Below, in pieces: positions 14,647-24,551 of a DNA stretch of 25,962 bases. Under the pieces are notes generated by a model, which was not told the origin of the DNA, did not search any database, and saw nothing but the letters and a program-made list of their open reading frames with translations. This stretch comes from a virus. Position 1 is the first letter of the stretch. The number at the start of each line of letters is the position of its first letter. The stretch is taken from the IMG/VR virus record IMGVR_UViG_3300006947_000074, positions 1 to 25,962 of that record; one strand, 5' to 3'. Both the position numbers and the translations under genes were made by a program.

Positions 14647-15426
14647 TTATCCACTGCTATCCAAGTCTACTGTAGTAAATCCATAGTCACTGTCCGCAGC
14701 AACACTAGATGGATTCGGAGTAATCTTCTGCGTCTTGAGATATGTGTCACTGTCCCGTAATCCAGTTTCTTGTAAGAAGAAGTTGTTTCGGACATCACGA
14801 ATAATCTCACCAGTCCCTTCGGGCCCGTATAACGCAATTTTCATTTCGAAGTCTAATGTATATATAATAGTCCTACGTTGTTCTATCGAACCCTCGTAAT
14901 CATCTTGGAAGGTTATGCCCGACATAGAGATAGGAACATCTTCGGTTAGTGTGGGAATATCTGCAAAGGGTTTAATCGTTGCGGTGTACTGTGGTGCAAA
15001 ATATGGTAGAATCTGTTCAACAAGTTGTAACGCATCGTCCTGTGATTTTGCATAGATGTTTAACTGAAACGAGATTGTATACGGAGTAGATGTGTAAATC
15101 TTCTGTCGTTTAGTTATCTCATTACTCGCTTTAGAGATTTTGTTTACCTTGGGTAACTGTCGTGACGGGTCATATGCCATGTTTGTAATCTCAAACGACA
15201 TACGAGGTAACTTAATAGCAACCCTACGTTCTGCATCCTCACCCTTACTCATCTCATCCAAACGTGAGATGAAGTTTCTCTTTGGTGCATATGACAGAGG
15301 TACTTTAACCTGTGATACTGTCTCCCCCGCACTATTGTGACGGAGGACATGTAGGTTGTTGAACATCGACCCAAATACAGATACCGCAGTTCTTACTCTC
15401 TTATGATAAAACCATGTTCCAAACAT
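14647..15426 (-). CDS. 15: tail sheath terminator / proximal tail completion protein gp15
   Basis: A 259-residue T4 gp15 family protein (T4: 272 aa). Hallmarks are the N-terminal MFGTWFYHKRVRTAVSVFGS with SMFNNLHV, the VPLSYAPKRNFISRL segment (residues about 42-56), RVAIKLPRMSFEITNMAYDP, and the central QLNIYAKSQDDALQLVEQIL with PYFAPQ. It forms the hexameric ring that caps the tail and locks the sheath before head joining. Its ATG overlaps the gp14 stop, with GGAG as RBS. Confidence 0.94.
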   Translation of the reverse strand: MFGTWFYHKRVRTAVSVFGSMFNNLHVLRHNSAGETVSQVKVPLSYAPKRNFISRLDEMSKGEDAERRVAIKLPRMSFEITNMAYDPSRQLPKVNKISKASNEITKRQKIYTSTPYTISFQLNIYAKSQDDALQLVEQILPYFAPQYTATIKPFADIPTLTEDVPISMSGITFQDDYEGSIEQRRTIIYTLDFEMKIALYGPEGTGEIIRDVRNNFFLQETGLRDSDTYLKTQKITPNPSSVAADSDYGFTTVDLDSSG

Positions 15427-16328
15427 TACAAGTCTCCGAACGGATTGGACTCAGAGAAGTCGAGGAATTCGGCTTCGAAGTCATTAAAGGTTTTGTTCTG
15501 TGCGTCTTTCTGAATCTCTTGTAATTCTGCAACAAGAGTAGGTTTAGCGACCCTACCCGAAGATTGTCCGGTAACCGATCTGCCTGTTACGAAAACATGA
15601 TACTTACCATCAGTTGCACCTGCGTGTCCGATATGTAAGGTGTTGTCAGAATCACTCCAACGAGTAATTTCACCTACCATGTCATATCCAGTGAAAGTCT
15701 GCAATACCTGTTCACCAATCGTGAAACTAGTACCAGTTGTACCAGCAAGGTTGTTGTATAAACCAGAGGAGTCGAGTGTCAAGGAGTATTGGAATGCACC
15801 TTCACCTTCCACCATGTCAATATCAACAACATCAGTATCAAAGTCTTCGTCACTGTATTCAAACAGTTCACACTGCATACGGAACGTGGGAAGATTTTGT
15901 AACTGGAAAAATGGACTCTCAGTCTCTACCTTACGGATCTCGAAGATAGACTTGGACAATGACAAGAAGATTAGGTCACCTTCACGTGGACGGAAGTTTG
16001 CCGTTTCCGCTAGACGTGCACCGACAAGTTGTTTCCATCTCTTTCTAGAGACGATGAAGTTTGCTTGGTCTCGGAGTTCGATTCCAAATTTGGTGAATAA
16101 GTCTCCCTCTCCATCAAACGCTTCGGTGTTCTCGATATACATTTCTATCTTGTATGCAGAACCAAAACGTGACGGGATGTCATCAAGAAAGATTGAATCC
16201 TTGTTAACGATTTCTCGTGGGAGGTAATATACGTCCTGTCCATACATCTGGAGGGCTTCAATTATGATGTCCTCGTAGACGTTTTGTTCAGAACGAACAC
16301 CTTGTTTGAAATACGGGTTCGTTGCCAT
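15426..16328 (-). CDS. 14: neck protein gp14
   Basis: A 300-residue homologue of T4 gp14 (256 aa). The start ATNPYFKQGVRSEQNVYEDI and the segments DVYYLPREIVNKDSIFLDDI, SAYKIEMYIENTEAFDGEGD and FGIELRDQANFIVSRKRW are characteristic. The C-terminus (NDFEAEFLDFSESNPFGDL) is also typical. With gp13 it completes the head-tail connector after DNA packaging. The extra length against T4 lies in a central Gly/Thr-rich insertion (about residues 190-260, including DSSGLYNNLAGTTGTSFTIG), probably an added surface domain. The RBS is AGGA before ATG 16328. Confidence 0.94.
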   Translation of the reverse strand: MATNPYFKQGVRSEQNVYEDIIIEALQMYGQDVYYLPREIVNKDSIFLDDIPSRFGSAYKIEMYIENTEAFDGEGDLFTKFGIELRDQANFIVSRKRWKQLVGARLAETANFRPREGDLIFLSLSKSIFEIRKVETESPFFQLQNLPTFRMQCELFEYSDEDFDTDVVDIDMVEGEGAFQYSLTLDSSGLYNNLAGTTGTSFTIGEQVLQTFTGYDMVGEITRWSDSDNTLHIGHAGATDGKYHVFVTGRSVTGQSSGRVAKPTLVAELQEIQKDAQNKTFNDFEAEFLDFSESNPFGDL

Positions 16329-16332
16329 TATG

Positions 16333-17132
16333 TTATCCTACAAAGAAGTCTGGTGGAGTGTCATACTCATTATATATGCGTTGACGAATAACTTCGATTT
16401 CCGATTTGGCATCTTCGTAAATTTGTCTACCATGAAGTTGAACACCGCCAGGCAGTACCATTCCTTCAAACTTAATAAGGTTTGCACCCCACTGTTCTTT
16501 TATGAGTGCGGTTGCGTATTCTTTCAGGAATATATTATTATATAGTTTACCATTAGCGTTGGCACTTGTCGCAACATACATTTCAGCCACGATTGATTTA
16601 CCAGCCTTGAGGTCTCCAGTTCACCAAGATCACCAAATATCTGTAAGGCGTTACCCTGTCTTGTCCATTGAATCTGTGGAGTACCCGTCAGTTTCATATC
16701 AATGAGACTCAGGTACTGTTGCATTTGTTCGTAACCCGCAATGTCAGCCAGACCATTTTGCATACCATGAATATCATTAAGACGCATTTGATATTTAGCG
16801 TCCATGAAACTAGTGCTACTAGATGAAGTGTCAAACGGAAGTACTCGCAAAATACTCAATATGTCATCTGGGTTTATACCTGACGGTAGTAGCCCTTCGT
16901 CCAAATCGAAATCAATACTACCTCTAGATACCATTGCAGCTGTTATGGTGATTGTAACGTAAATTCGGTAACTACCCTCACCATTGTATTCACCAAACAG
17001 TTGTAACGCATCGTTAACACGGTCTTCAATTTGTTCATCGTCCACGTTGATTTCGATCACGGGGTGTCCCAATCTACGGAGACAGTAATCGACAAACTGG
17101 GATCGGCTTGTTATTCTATTGTATTGTGACAT
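16333..17132 (-). CDS. 13: neck protein gp13, split by a -1 frameshift
   Basis: The N-terminal part (17132 to about 16614, 173 codons) is gp13: SQYNRITSRSQFVDYCLRRL, GHPVIEINVDDEQIEDRVND, ALQLFGEYN. It runs to ALQIFGDLGELE, then goes off into nonsense (TSRLVNQSWLKC) and stops at 16524. Shifting by -1 at 16614 restores the conserved C-terminus DLKAGKSIVAEMYVATSANA, IFLKEYATALIKEQWGANLI, FEGMVLPGGVQLHGRQIYED and TPPDFFVG, stopping at 16333. The join gives about 266 residues (T4: 309). One base appears to be missing near 16605-16630, most simply a second A or G in CTGGAGACC. I see no canonical X-XXY-YYZ slippery heptamer at the junction. gp13 seals the packaged head with gp14, so it should be essential. 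The RBS is AAGGA before ATG 17132. Confidence 0.9.
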
Positions 17133-17146
17133 TTATCTATTTATCC

Positions 17147-20100
17147 TTAGTTTAACAACGAACCTGCGTTATTGTATACGTTGATGCGGTAGTGTGCACC
17201 GTGTTGTCCATCTAACAAGTCCGCATCCAAACCACTTGAGGCACCATCCACTGCTTTGATTGCGGTCAATGTGTCGGCATTTGATCTGTTAGTAAATGTG
17301 TACGCACCAGTACCTGAGTTGTAAGCAAGTTGACCACTTGCACTAAACATTCCTCTAACATTCGCAGAGTCAATATCCATCACACCAGTAGAAGCATTAT
17401 ATGCAAGTCCGTTACGACCTGCGATAGATGCTCTTGCTCTTGCGTTGGTGTAGTAGAGATTGGTGTTCTCGGCCAAGTTCGCAGTAGTGAATGGACTTAG
17501 GTTAATGTTATCAACAAAGTCATCTCCGCTTGTTGCGATAGTAAGATTACCATTACTTGAGTCGTATGTTACACCAGTGATACCTGATACACCAATCGTT
17601 CCAGCACTATCAACAAAACCATTTGCGTCAATTGTAAGGACAGGGATTGCAGTTGCAGAACCATATGTTCCTGCGGTTACTGTAGTTTGTGCATCACGGT
17701 TGACTTCACCAGTGAATGTACCACCAGCAAAGTTACCACTCGCATTACGGGCAATGATTGCAGACCCAGTGTTTGCGGCAGTAGCAGTTGTTGCAGAGTT
17801 ATTTACCTTACCCGCAGTAGCGATTGTAGCAAGTTTAGTGTCTACAATTGCGGCATCGGACTTAATATCAGCATTGATAATCGAACCAGCAGTAATCGCA
17901 GCTGCGATACTGATAGATGAACCACCGTTGAATGAGGTTGCAGTACCAGTAACATCACCATTGATTGCAATGGTTCTTGCATTCTGTAGGAGTGTTGCGG
18001 TAGAGGCATTACCAGTTACCGCACCAGTCAAGGCACCAGTAAAGGATGCGGCTTCCACATCACCTAGTGCGAAGTTACCACCACTAGTATTTACGTTTCC
18101 TGCGATATCAAGGTCGTATCTATCAAAGAACTTAAACTTAGTTGCGGATGCATCATAGAACATACCCGCATGAGTAAAGGGTTGTGAACCCGTATTGTAG
18201 TTACCAAAGAAACCAAAGTCTTCGTTAAGTGGTGCAGCGGCACCTTTCCATACGTCACCACTATCGTGACCGTTGTCTGTACCAACATCTAGAGTAATAT
18301 TGAAACGTAGTGGAATGTTTGTTAGACCATTAGTCTTTAAGTTCCAATCAGAGTCTCCACCCGCAGAATCGAATCCTACGTGTTTGACCGCACCAATGCC
18401 CGGCCCACCATTCGCAGAGTCAAGACCCCATCGAATGACATCACCCGCAGCAGCACTATCCGCATCGTAGATTTGTACAAAGTATGTTTGTGTATCGTCA
18501 CCCTTATAATGATCCTTAAAGAGTACGTTGTTGACACCTGAGTCACCAGTACGTAGTACAGTAGTGATTGTGTCACCTTCTTGTACAGAGATAAACTGGT
18601 CACCAACCGCAAGAGTGGCAACCGTAGTCTTAGACTCGGAACCAAGGATGTTCAAGTTACCTGCGTTAGTTACATTACCATCGAATCTTGATACACCATC
18701 AACTCGTACTGTTTCAAATACTTCCGATTTCGGGTCAACCTGAATACAACCACCTACACCACCAGCACTAGCGGAGTCACCAACAAGTACTGTACCAATC
18801 TCAAATGCGTAGTTGGGGAATACTGGGTTGACAGTTACCAACTCACCCGCAGAATCAGGGGATACGTGTACTCTATTACCCGCAGAAAATGCCGCAGTGT
18901 TAATACCACCAAAACAACCACGAGTTGTTACGAAACCAAAGGCACCGTTTGCAATTACGTGTGCAGTAAGACCAAGTGTGTTTTGAACAGTAGAGAACGC
19001 ATTCGACCTTGCAAGTGCAATGGTAGGGAAGTCACTGGATGCGCCAGATACGTATACTGCCTTACCCTTTGCGATACTAGTACCACTGTTGTTATATACA
19101 CGAGTAACATCATCTTGAGAAAGTTTTATAGTTACGTCAGCATTCTGATACGCTAGTGCGTCAGGGCCATTCATGTAGAACAGGTTACCTTCACGCAACG
19201 TTGGAACAACCGCACCAGTGTACTCAGAGTTTGACATCTGCACTAGATTGAATTCAGCACTATCCGCAGTTATTTTTCTATCCGCAACTATATCATGTGT
19301 TGCACGGACATTATCAAATGTCTCGGTAGAGTTACGAACCAATACTCGACCCGCAGATGAATCAGCAGTAATTACCCAACCAACTGTATATGGGAAATCT
19401 CCACCAGTAGGTTCTGTTGTAGTAAATACACCCGCAGAATCAGGAGATAGATAAAGAGTTGCACCTTCAGTAAATCCACCTGTATTAACATCATTTACAA
19501 AACCTGTCTCGGTAACAAAACCGTCTGAATTGTTGACGATATCTTGAGTCGCCATACCAATTGCTTTATAGGTTGTAAAGGAGTTGGAACGTGCGGGAGC
19601 AACCGTAGGAACTCCAGCTGTAGAACCTGTAACATATACAAGACTACCATTAGTAATCGTTGCACCAGTCTCGTTCTTAACACGAATCAAGAATTCTTGA
19701 CCCACGTTTACAGTTATATCAGCAGTCGAATTGTAATAGGAAAGTGCTTCTTCTGCACTATCATAGAAGATACGACCACGTACCTTATTAGGATTTGGTG
19801 ACTGTGGTATAAGGTCAAGGTGGTCTGCAATCGCACTATCAACAGTTAATTTGTCGAAGGTTACATCAGCAGATGTACCAACATCCTGTCCGATAGAGAT
19901 TGCACCACCCGAATAGGTGACACCAGTTCCCGCACTAAGATGTGCTCTTACTTCGGTTGCACTTGGGCCAGTATATGTAATGACACCATTTGAATAGGAT
20001 AGAGAACCATCACCACCAGCATCGGTTACCGAGAACATTCCCTTAACGTTTGCGGAGTCAATGTTAAACTGACCACCAGACGTTACCGACAAACCTCTGT

Positions 20101-22662
20101 TTGCGGTTAGATGCGCTCTTACTTCTGATGCACTTGGGCCAGTGTAAGTAAATACACCAGTCGCACTATCGTATGCGAGAGAACCGTCTCCACCCGCATC
20201 GTTAACAAGTAGAGATGCCTTTGCATCACTGTCAGCACGTGCGGTAGTGTAATAAAGATTGTTTCCTTCGGATACGTTGGTTGTGGACTTAGTTGCAAGT
20301 CTAATATCAAAGTCAGAGTCCGACCGAGCAGTAGTGTAATAGAGGTTTGAACCTTCGGTGACATTAGCAGTTGTTTTGGTAGCAAGTCTAATATCAAAGT
20401 CTGAATCAGAACGAGCAGTAGTGTAATAGAGGTTGGTTCCTTCGGGTAACTGTGCTGTATTCGCATCACCTAGGTCACTATCAAAGTTTGCTTTGGTGTA
20501 TACAGTCTCAACATCAAAGGAGTATTGACCAGTAGAAGCGTTATATGTTAAGTCTCCACCCGCAGAGAATAGACCACGTAACGTAGAAGTTGATGTCGCA
20601 TCAAACCCAGTGATACCACCAAGTGCAGTAATGTTTGCAGAATCAAAGGTTGCTTGACTTCCCACCATGTTTGTGTTGGTGAGTGTAGTAATAGTTGCGG
20701 AATCAAAGGTTGCTTGACTTCCTACCAAGGTTGTGTTATTGAGTGTGCCAATAGTCGCAGTAGTAATACCCGCACTATCAATCTGTGTCACTAGACGTGA
20801 AAGGAAGTCGGAATCAAAGTTTGCTTTGGTATAAATCTGTTCAACATCAATCGAGAAACGACCAGTTGAACTATCATAGGTCATGTCTCCGCCAGCACTG
20901 AAGTGTGCTCTTGTTTCTGAAGCACTTGGGCCAGTATAGGTTAATACACCAGTAGAAGTGTTGTACGAAAGAGAACCGTCTCCACCCGCATCAGTAACGG
21001 ATTGGGAGTTTCTTGCTCTCACATCAGTGTAGTACAAGTTACCTTGTTCTGTCAGGGTGCTTGTCGTGAAAGGACTAAGATTAATTCGTGTAGTGAATGT
21101 TGCACCATCGGCAGTACCGATTGAGATATCACCGTCCGAAGAGTCGAATGTAAATGATGTTACACCCGCAACCGCAACAGTACCCGCACTGTCTAACTGA
21201 CCCTGTGCGTTTACCGTGAATACCGGAATCTGTGTTGCAGAACCATAGGTCGCAGCAGCAACACCAGTATTTGTAATAGAGATTGTATCACTACTACTAT
21301 CATAACTGATACCTGTACCACCGACCAATGCGTCACCAAGGTCACTATCAAAGTTTACTTTAGTGTATACGTCTTCTACATCAAACGAAAATGCACCAGT
21401 AGAACTATTGTATGTTAAGTCACCAGTAGCAGAGAACATGCCTTTGATATTTGCAGAGTCTATATCAAACACACCCGTAGATGAATTGTATACTAGACCT
21501 TTATCTCCAGATACATATCCACGAACACTTGCGGTAGATGTTGCATCACCCAATGCAGAGGCGAATCTTGCACGAGTATAATATAAGTTAGACCCTTCGG
21601 TTAAACTTGCGGTGGTTGACGATGTTTCGTCTAATAGTTTGTGCCATGCACCCGCATGTGAAAAGTAACCCTTACCAGTTCCATGTACGTGTGCGAACAT
21701 ACCATGATAGGTTGATGCACTAGGTAAGTCACCTTCCGCACTGTACATGTTACCGAATAGAACTTTACCAGTAGTTACAAGACTCTCACTACCTAATGTC
21801 CAGTAATCGTTAGTCTCGTCCCATAAGAAGCTCTTGTTAGCACTGTCACCACGTTCAACTTCAATACCACTATTCTGGGATGGTGCACCAGTTGCGTTTG
21901 AGTTGAGGATGATTGTGTTGTCAGCAAGGTTATCGTTTCCGTGTTTACTACGGTCTCTGTTCCGGTAATCGTCAGGTTACCCTGAAGAATTGTATTACCA
22001 GTTACCAGAAGGTTACCAATTGCAGCACTGTCTAGTGTTGCAGCTTTACCTGTTAAGACTGAGTTTGCAATGTTTGTAATGGTCGCACTATCAACAGTCG
22101 CACCGTTAACTACAGTTACACCTTGGTGGAACGTCTCATTGATATTGGTTCGTGCAATATCTGAATCATTGAATACAAACGTACCCGCATTACTGTCAAA
22201 GGACATAATTGCTGTGTTGTTTGTACTTAGAGATATGCCTAGGTTGAGTTTATTATTCTGTGAATCAACAATGATTAAGTCACCACCACTGTCTTTCAGT
22301 GATAGTGTTCCTAGACCAATAGTGTTACCACTCAGGTATATGTCACGGAACCTCTTGGTTGCACTACCTAAGTCATATGCTTCGTTCGAGTCTGGAATTA
22401 AGGAACCCGTAAATGCAGTATTGTCAAAACCAAATGTGTACTTATTCTGTGCACTATCAAAATTGAGATTTATGTTTGCATCGGTTCGTAAGTTGGTGAT
22501 CTCCCACTTACCAGAAAGTTTGTTATATGCGAGTATGGAACCATCAGATTCCGTGGCAGTAACATCTACACCAGCGAGGTTTGCTATACTGAAAGCACCA
22601 GCGGTCACTCGTTTAATAGGAGTTCCGACAACTACCTTTTTTACAATGATTTTATCAGCCAT
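17147..22662 (-). CDS. giant repeat-rich tail fibre protein (about 1838 aa), split by a -1 frameshift
   Basis: Frame one (22662-21925) starts MADKIIVKKVVVGTPIKRVT and ends LTITGTETVVNTETITL. Frame two resumes at 21925 with ADNTIILNSNATGAPSQNSG, the standard continuation in marine T4-like fibres, and runs to 17147. Restoring one base (probably TTGGCT for TTGCT) gives one protein. Domains in order: a fibre N-terminal region with the LGSATKRFRDIYLSG motif; beta-repeats with many FDSA and EGSNLYYTTAR units; two tandem paralogous modules of about 180 residues (about 19800-19250 and 19210-18660, each with a VYV(T/S)G...ARSN(S/A)F core and a SPDSAG motif); an Ala/Thr-rich stretch with TGAVTGNASTATLLQNAR; and the C-terminal LDADLLDGQHGAHY signature. 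It probably binds host receptors as a trimer. It lies directly upstream of gp13. No trimerisation peptidase or dedicated chaperone is visible. Confidence 0.87.
20241..20440 (-). repeat. 87-bp tandem repeats in the tail fibre gene
   Basis: Successive units begin at 20241, 20328 and 20415, exactly 87 bases (29 codons) apart. They encode SNLYYTTARSDSDFDIRLAT-type repeats joined by T-T/S-x-N-V-(T/S)-E linkers. Identity decreases toward the downstream edge, so they look like an old duplication drifting apart. Confidence 0.8.
20641..20760 (-). repeat. 60-bp direct repeat pair in the tail fibre gene
   Basis: 20641-20700 and 20701-20760 are adjacent 60-base copies differing at roughly a dozen sites. 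The first 22 bases of the two copies match exactly. Each encodes a 20-residue beta-helix-like unit with LVGSQATFDSA or MVGSQATFDSA at its core. Confidence 0.8.
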
Positions 22663-22681
22663 TATTGACGTTCCTTCCTTA

Positions 22682-23050
22682 TTATTTCGTTGCCGATGGG
22701 GAAACTTCGGCTTGTCCTTCAAGGACTCGTTGAATGATTGCGTTATTATCACTATCGGTATAGGAAACTTCCACATCATAAACATATCGACCACGAGGTT
22801 TCATCGCATCTGTTTGTGTGTTAGTTAGAGATAGGTTTATGATTCCATCAGTTGATGGAGATACAACCACGGCATTAAATTGAACTGTAAAGGGATCATT
22901 TGCGGAATCAGCATATCTGCGTTTTAGACTGGCAGCTACGCTGTGGTTGGAGAGGTTATATGTACTACCACTATCATGCACCAGATGTATTTCTACAGAA
23001 ACATCGGTGCCTTGATTAATGGTAATATCTTCGTAATTTGCTGATGACAT
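22682..23050 (-). CDS. small beta-rich virion-associated protein (122 aa)
   Basis: A 122-residue protein with an immunoglobulin-like strand pattern: DITINQGTDVSVEIHLVHDS, YNLSNHSVAASLKRRYAD, GIINLSLTNTQTDAMKPRGR, YVYDVEVSYTDSDN, VLEGQAEVSPSATK. This pattern (ITINQG at the start, a GRYVYDVE strand and a final V-x-G-x-x-x-V-S-P) is common in marine T4-like phages just upstream of large tail fibre genes. It also resembles the N-terminal domain of BppU-type baseplate upper proteins; both statements are from memory of the families. It may be an adaptor between fibre and baseplate. No strong RBS is seen. A T4 late promoter lies 41 bases upstream. The fibre gene begins 19 bases after its stop. Confidence 0.68.
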   Translation of the reverse strand: MSSANYEDITINQGTDVSVEIHLVHDSGSTYNLSNHSVAASLKRRYADSANDPFTVQFNAVVVSPSTDGIINLSLTNTQTDAMKPRGRYVYDVEVSYTDSDNNAIIQRVLEGQAEVSPSATK

Positions 23051-23090
23051 CTATGATACCCGTTATAAAAACAATTTGTTTACTTGTCTT

Positions 23091-23098
23091 TATTTATA
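23091..23098 (-). promoter_or_regulatory. T4-type late promoter (TATAAATA) for the tail fibre operon
   Basis: An exact TATAAATA on the minus strand, 41 bases before the ATG at 23050 and after the stop of the oxygenase gene. It should drive the 122-aa protein, the giant fibre and probably gp13 onward. Confidence 0.8.
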
Positions 23099-23118
23099 AG
23101 GTTTGGAACGTGTACTTT

Positions 23119-23805
23119 TTAGTAATCGGACATTATTTCTTCTATAATTTCATCTTGTAGTCCGTGGGCAATATCGGTTCTATCAAATACATAGGACACC
23201 GTAACTCTCCAACAGTTTGTTTGGGCAGCATGATATACTCGATTGTACCAAGGTTCACCATACGCACCGAAGTATCCAGCTTTACACTGCCACCCCTTTT
23301 TGTCTTTCATAACGACCATCTTACCGGTATGACCATCAACATACCTAAAATCACCATCACCGGTTTCTGACCAACTGAAGATTAGGTTATATGCCGAAGC
23401 ATTGGCATTGTTGTGCCACGCGATAAACCCATCTGGTGGATACATAATTTGTAATGCGTTATTTCTTGTAGATAATAGTGTACAGAGTTCTGTATTCAAC
23501 TCACCATACTTCGCAAGTATCTTAACCATCTCCTTTCCGTGATCGGGCTGTCTTAGATCATCCAACTTTTGATACAGTTGATCTTCTTTCAAACTATAAC
23601 TATATGAATCTTCGGGGAACCCTTCGTGTTTTGTATCTTCCGCAATAATCTTGTCACGATATTCATCACATACATAGTGTTCACGGTGTTCCTTACGACC
23701 ATTTTTCCGTAAATACTTACTAATATGTTCCCGATTTTCGTAATACCACTCGAACTTTTTCAGGGTTGCTAGTATTTCTTTGTTGTTGATAGGGACATCA
23801 ATCAT
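23119..23805 (-). CDS. 2OG-Fe(II) oxygenase family protein (228 aa)
   Basis: The frame is open to a TTG at 23832, but the ATG at 23805 overlaps the glycosyltransferase stop as ATGA and is chosen. The C-terminal half fits a double-stranded beta-helix dioxygenase: MYPPDGFIAWHNNANASAYN with H131 and N133, then FSWSETGDGDFRYVDG, CKAGYFGAYGEPWY, and YHAAQTNCWRVTVSYVF with H192 and R200. The usual iron triad is H-x-(D/E)...H plus an Arg for 2-oxoglutarate. Here H131, H192 and R200 are present, but the carboxylate position is Asn (H-N-N), so the enzyme may use a different ligand or be altered. Marine phages commonly carry such genes next to tail genes, possibly to hydroxylate virion or host proteins. 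The substrate is unknown. Confidence 0.72.
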   Translation of the reverse strand: MIDVPINNKEILATLKKFEWYYENREHISKYLRKNGRKEHREHYVCDEYRDKIIAEDTKHEGFPEDSYSYSLKEDQLYQKLDDLRQPDHGKEMVKILAKYGELNTELCTLLSTRNNALQIMYPPDGFIAWHNNANASAYNLIFSWSETGDGDFRYVDGHTGKMVVMKDKKGWQCKAGYFGAYGEPWYNRVYHAAQTNCWRVTVSYVFDRTDIAHGLQDEIIEEIMSDY

Positions 23806-24551
23806 ACTATAGGTGTGTCCTTTTGTAAACAACCTGAGTAATGTCTAAGGATAGGTGGAGCACCAGTCTTAGACTTCAAACCTTCGTATCCGTATTGTGT
23901 AAAGTAATTCCATCGGATATCATCTTCGAAGATTCCAATCTTGAGGTCTTTGTATTTCTCGACCTTATTCACTAACCACCAGAGGGTTGTCTGATCGAAA
24001 TGTCGGAGGTCTTTAGCCCACTGTGCTTTATCGAAACCATCGGGCATCCATCTATTATCATATTGTTTACAATACAGTTCATACCAATCGTCCATAAACT
24101 CCTTTACTAATGGATTTCCACTGCGATATAAACACACTCCTCCACACAATTTATACTTCTCATATCCACCGTTGTACATGAACTCACGAATAGCATAGAA
24201 TTGTTCACGTTCCTTGGTTAACTCGTGAAAGACCATATCATAGTCTTTCATCTCATCCCATATGGTCATGATATCTTCGTGTTCACACTCCATATCGGCA
24301 TCGACATACATCGTAATGTCGTAGGGTGTGTTTGCCATACCCCACAGTTTTGCACGGTAGTGGTTATCACAGATGATGATTTGATCAGTGTCTTCGGTTT
24401 CACGGCCGTCAAAGAACCTTTCCTCGGTCACCAAGGTGATGAGTGCTTCTGGGTAATAGTCTTTGATTGATTGTATTAGATTTATTGCATAAGTGTAAAA
24501 ATTAATATTTCTTGATGCAACAATAACAAAACCTTTACTTAGTTCCGACAT
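23802..24551 (-). CDS. GT-A fold glycosyltransferase (249 aa)
   Basis: The N-terminus FVIVASRNINFYTYAINLIQ with SIKDYYPEALITLVTE is a Rossmann-like nucleotide-sugar-binding start. TMYVDADMEC (residues 80-89) provides the D84-x-D86 metal motif of GT-A enzymes. Later segments LCGGVCLYR, DQTTLWWLVNK and RHYSG fit a GT8-like acceptor region. It transfers a sugar from a nucleotide donor; the acceptor is unknown. Overlaps with both neighbours (17 bases with the upstream gene, ATGA with the oxygenase) put it in a tight three-gene cluster upstream of the fibre genes. Decoration of virion proteins is therefore a plausible inference. AGGA lies about 11 bases before the ATG. It ends in TGA. Confidence 0.8.
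   Translation of the reverse strand: MSELSKGFVIVASRNINFYTYAINLIQSIKDYYPEALITLVTEERFFDGRETEDTDQIIICDNHYRAKLWGMANTPYDITMYVDADMECEHEDIMTIWDEMKDYDMVFHELTKEREQFYAIREFMYNGGYEKYKLCGGVCLYRSGNPLVKEFMDDWYELYCKQYDNRWMPDGFDKAQWAKDLRHFDQTTLWWLVNKVEKYKDLKIGIFEDDIRWNYFTQYGYEGLKSKTGAPPILRHYSGCLQKDTPIV

Noticed and set aside
15640-16227. Plus-strand open frame of 195 codons
   Set aside because: It is fully antisense to gp14, whose protein is recognisable throughout; no supporting signals.
16605-16630. Programmed -1 frameshifting in gp13 (and in the fibre gene)
   Set aside because: No X-XXY-YYZ heptamer or clear downstream structure at either junction, and both fragments are needed for one conserved protein. 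A missing base is simpler.
17138-17145. GATAAATA before gp13 as a late promoter
   Set aside because: It differs from TATAAATA in the first base, and transcription would start at the ATG itself. The sequence is better explained as spacer after the AAGGA RBS.
17460-18158. Plus-strand open frame of 232 codons
   Set aside because: Antisense shadow of the Ala/Thr/Val-rich fibre repeats, which naturally lack stops on the opposite strand.
22070-22828. Long plus-strand open frame (252 codons) across the start of the fibre region
   Set aside because: It lies antisense to the clear fibre and 122-aa genes, has no RBS or promoter, and its composition is that of a shadow of the coding strand.
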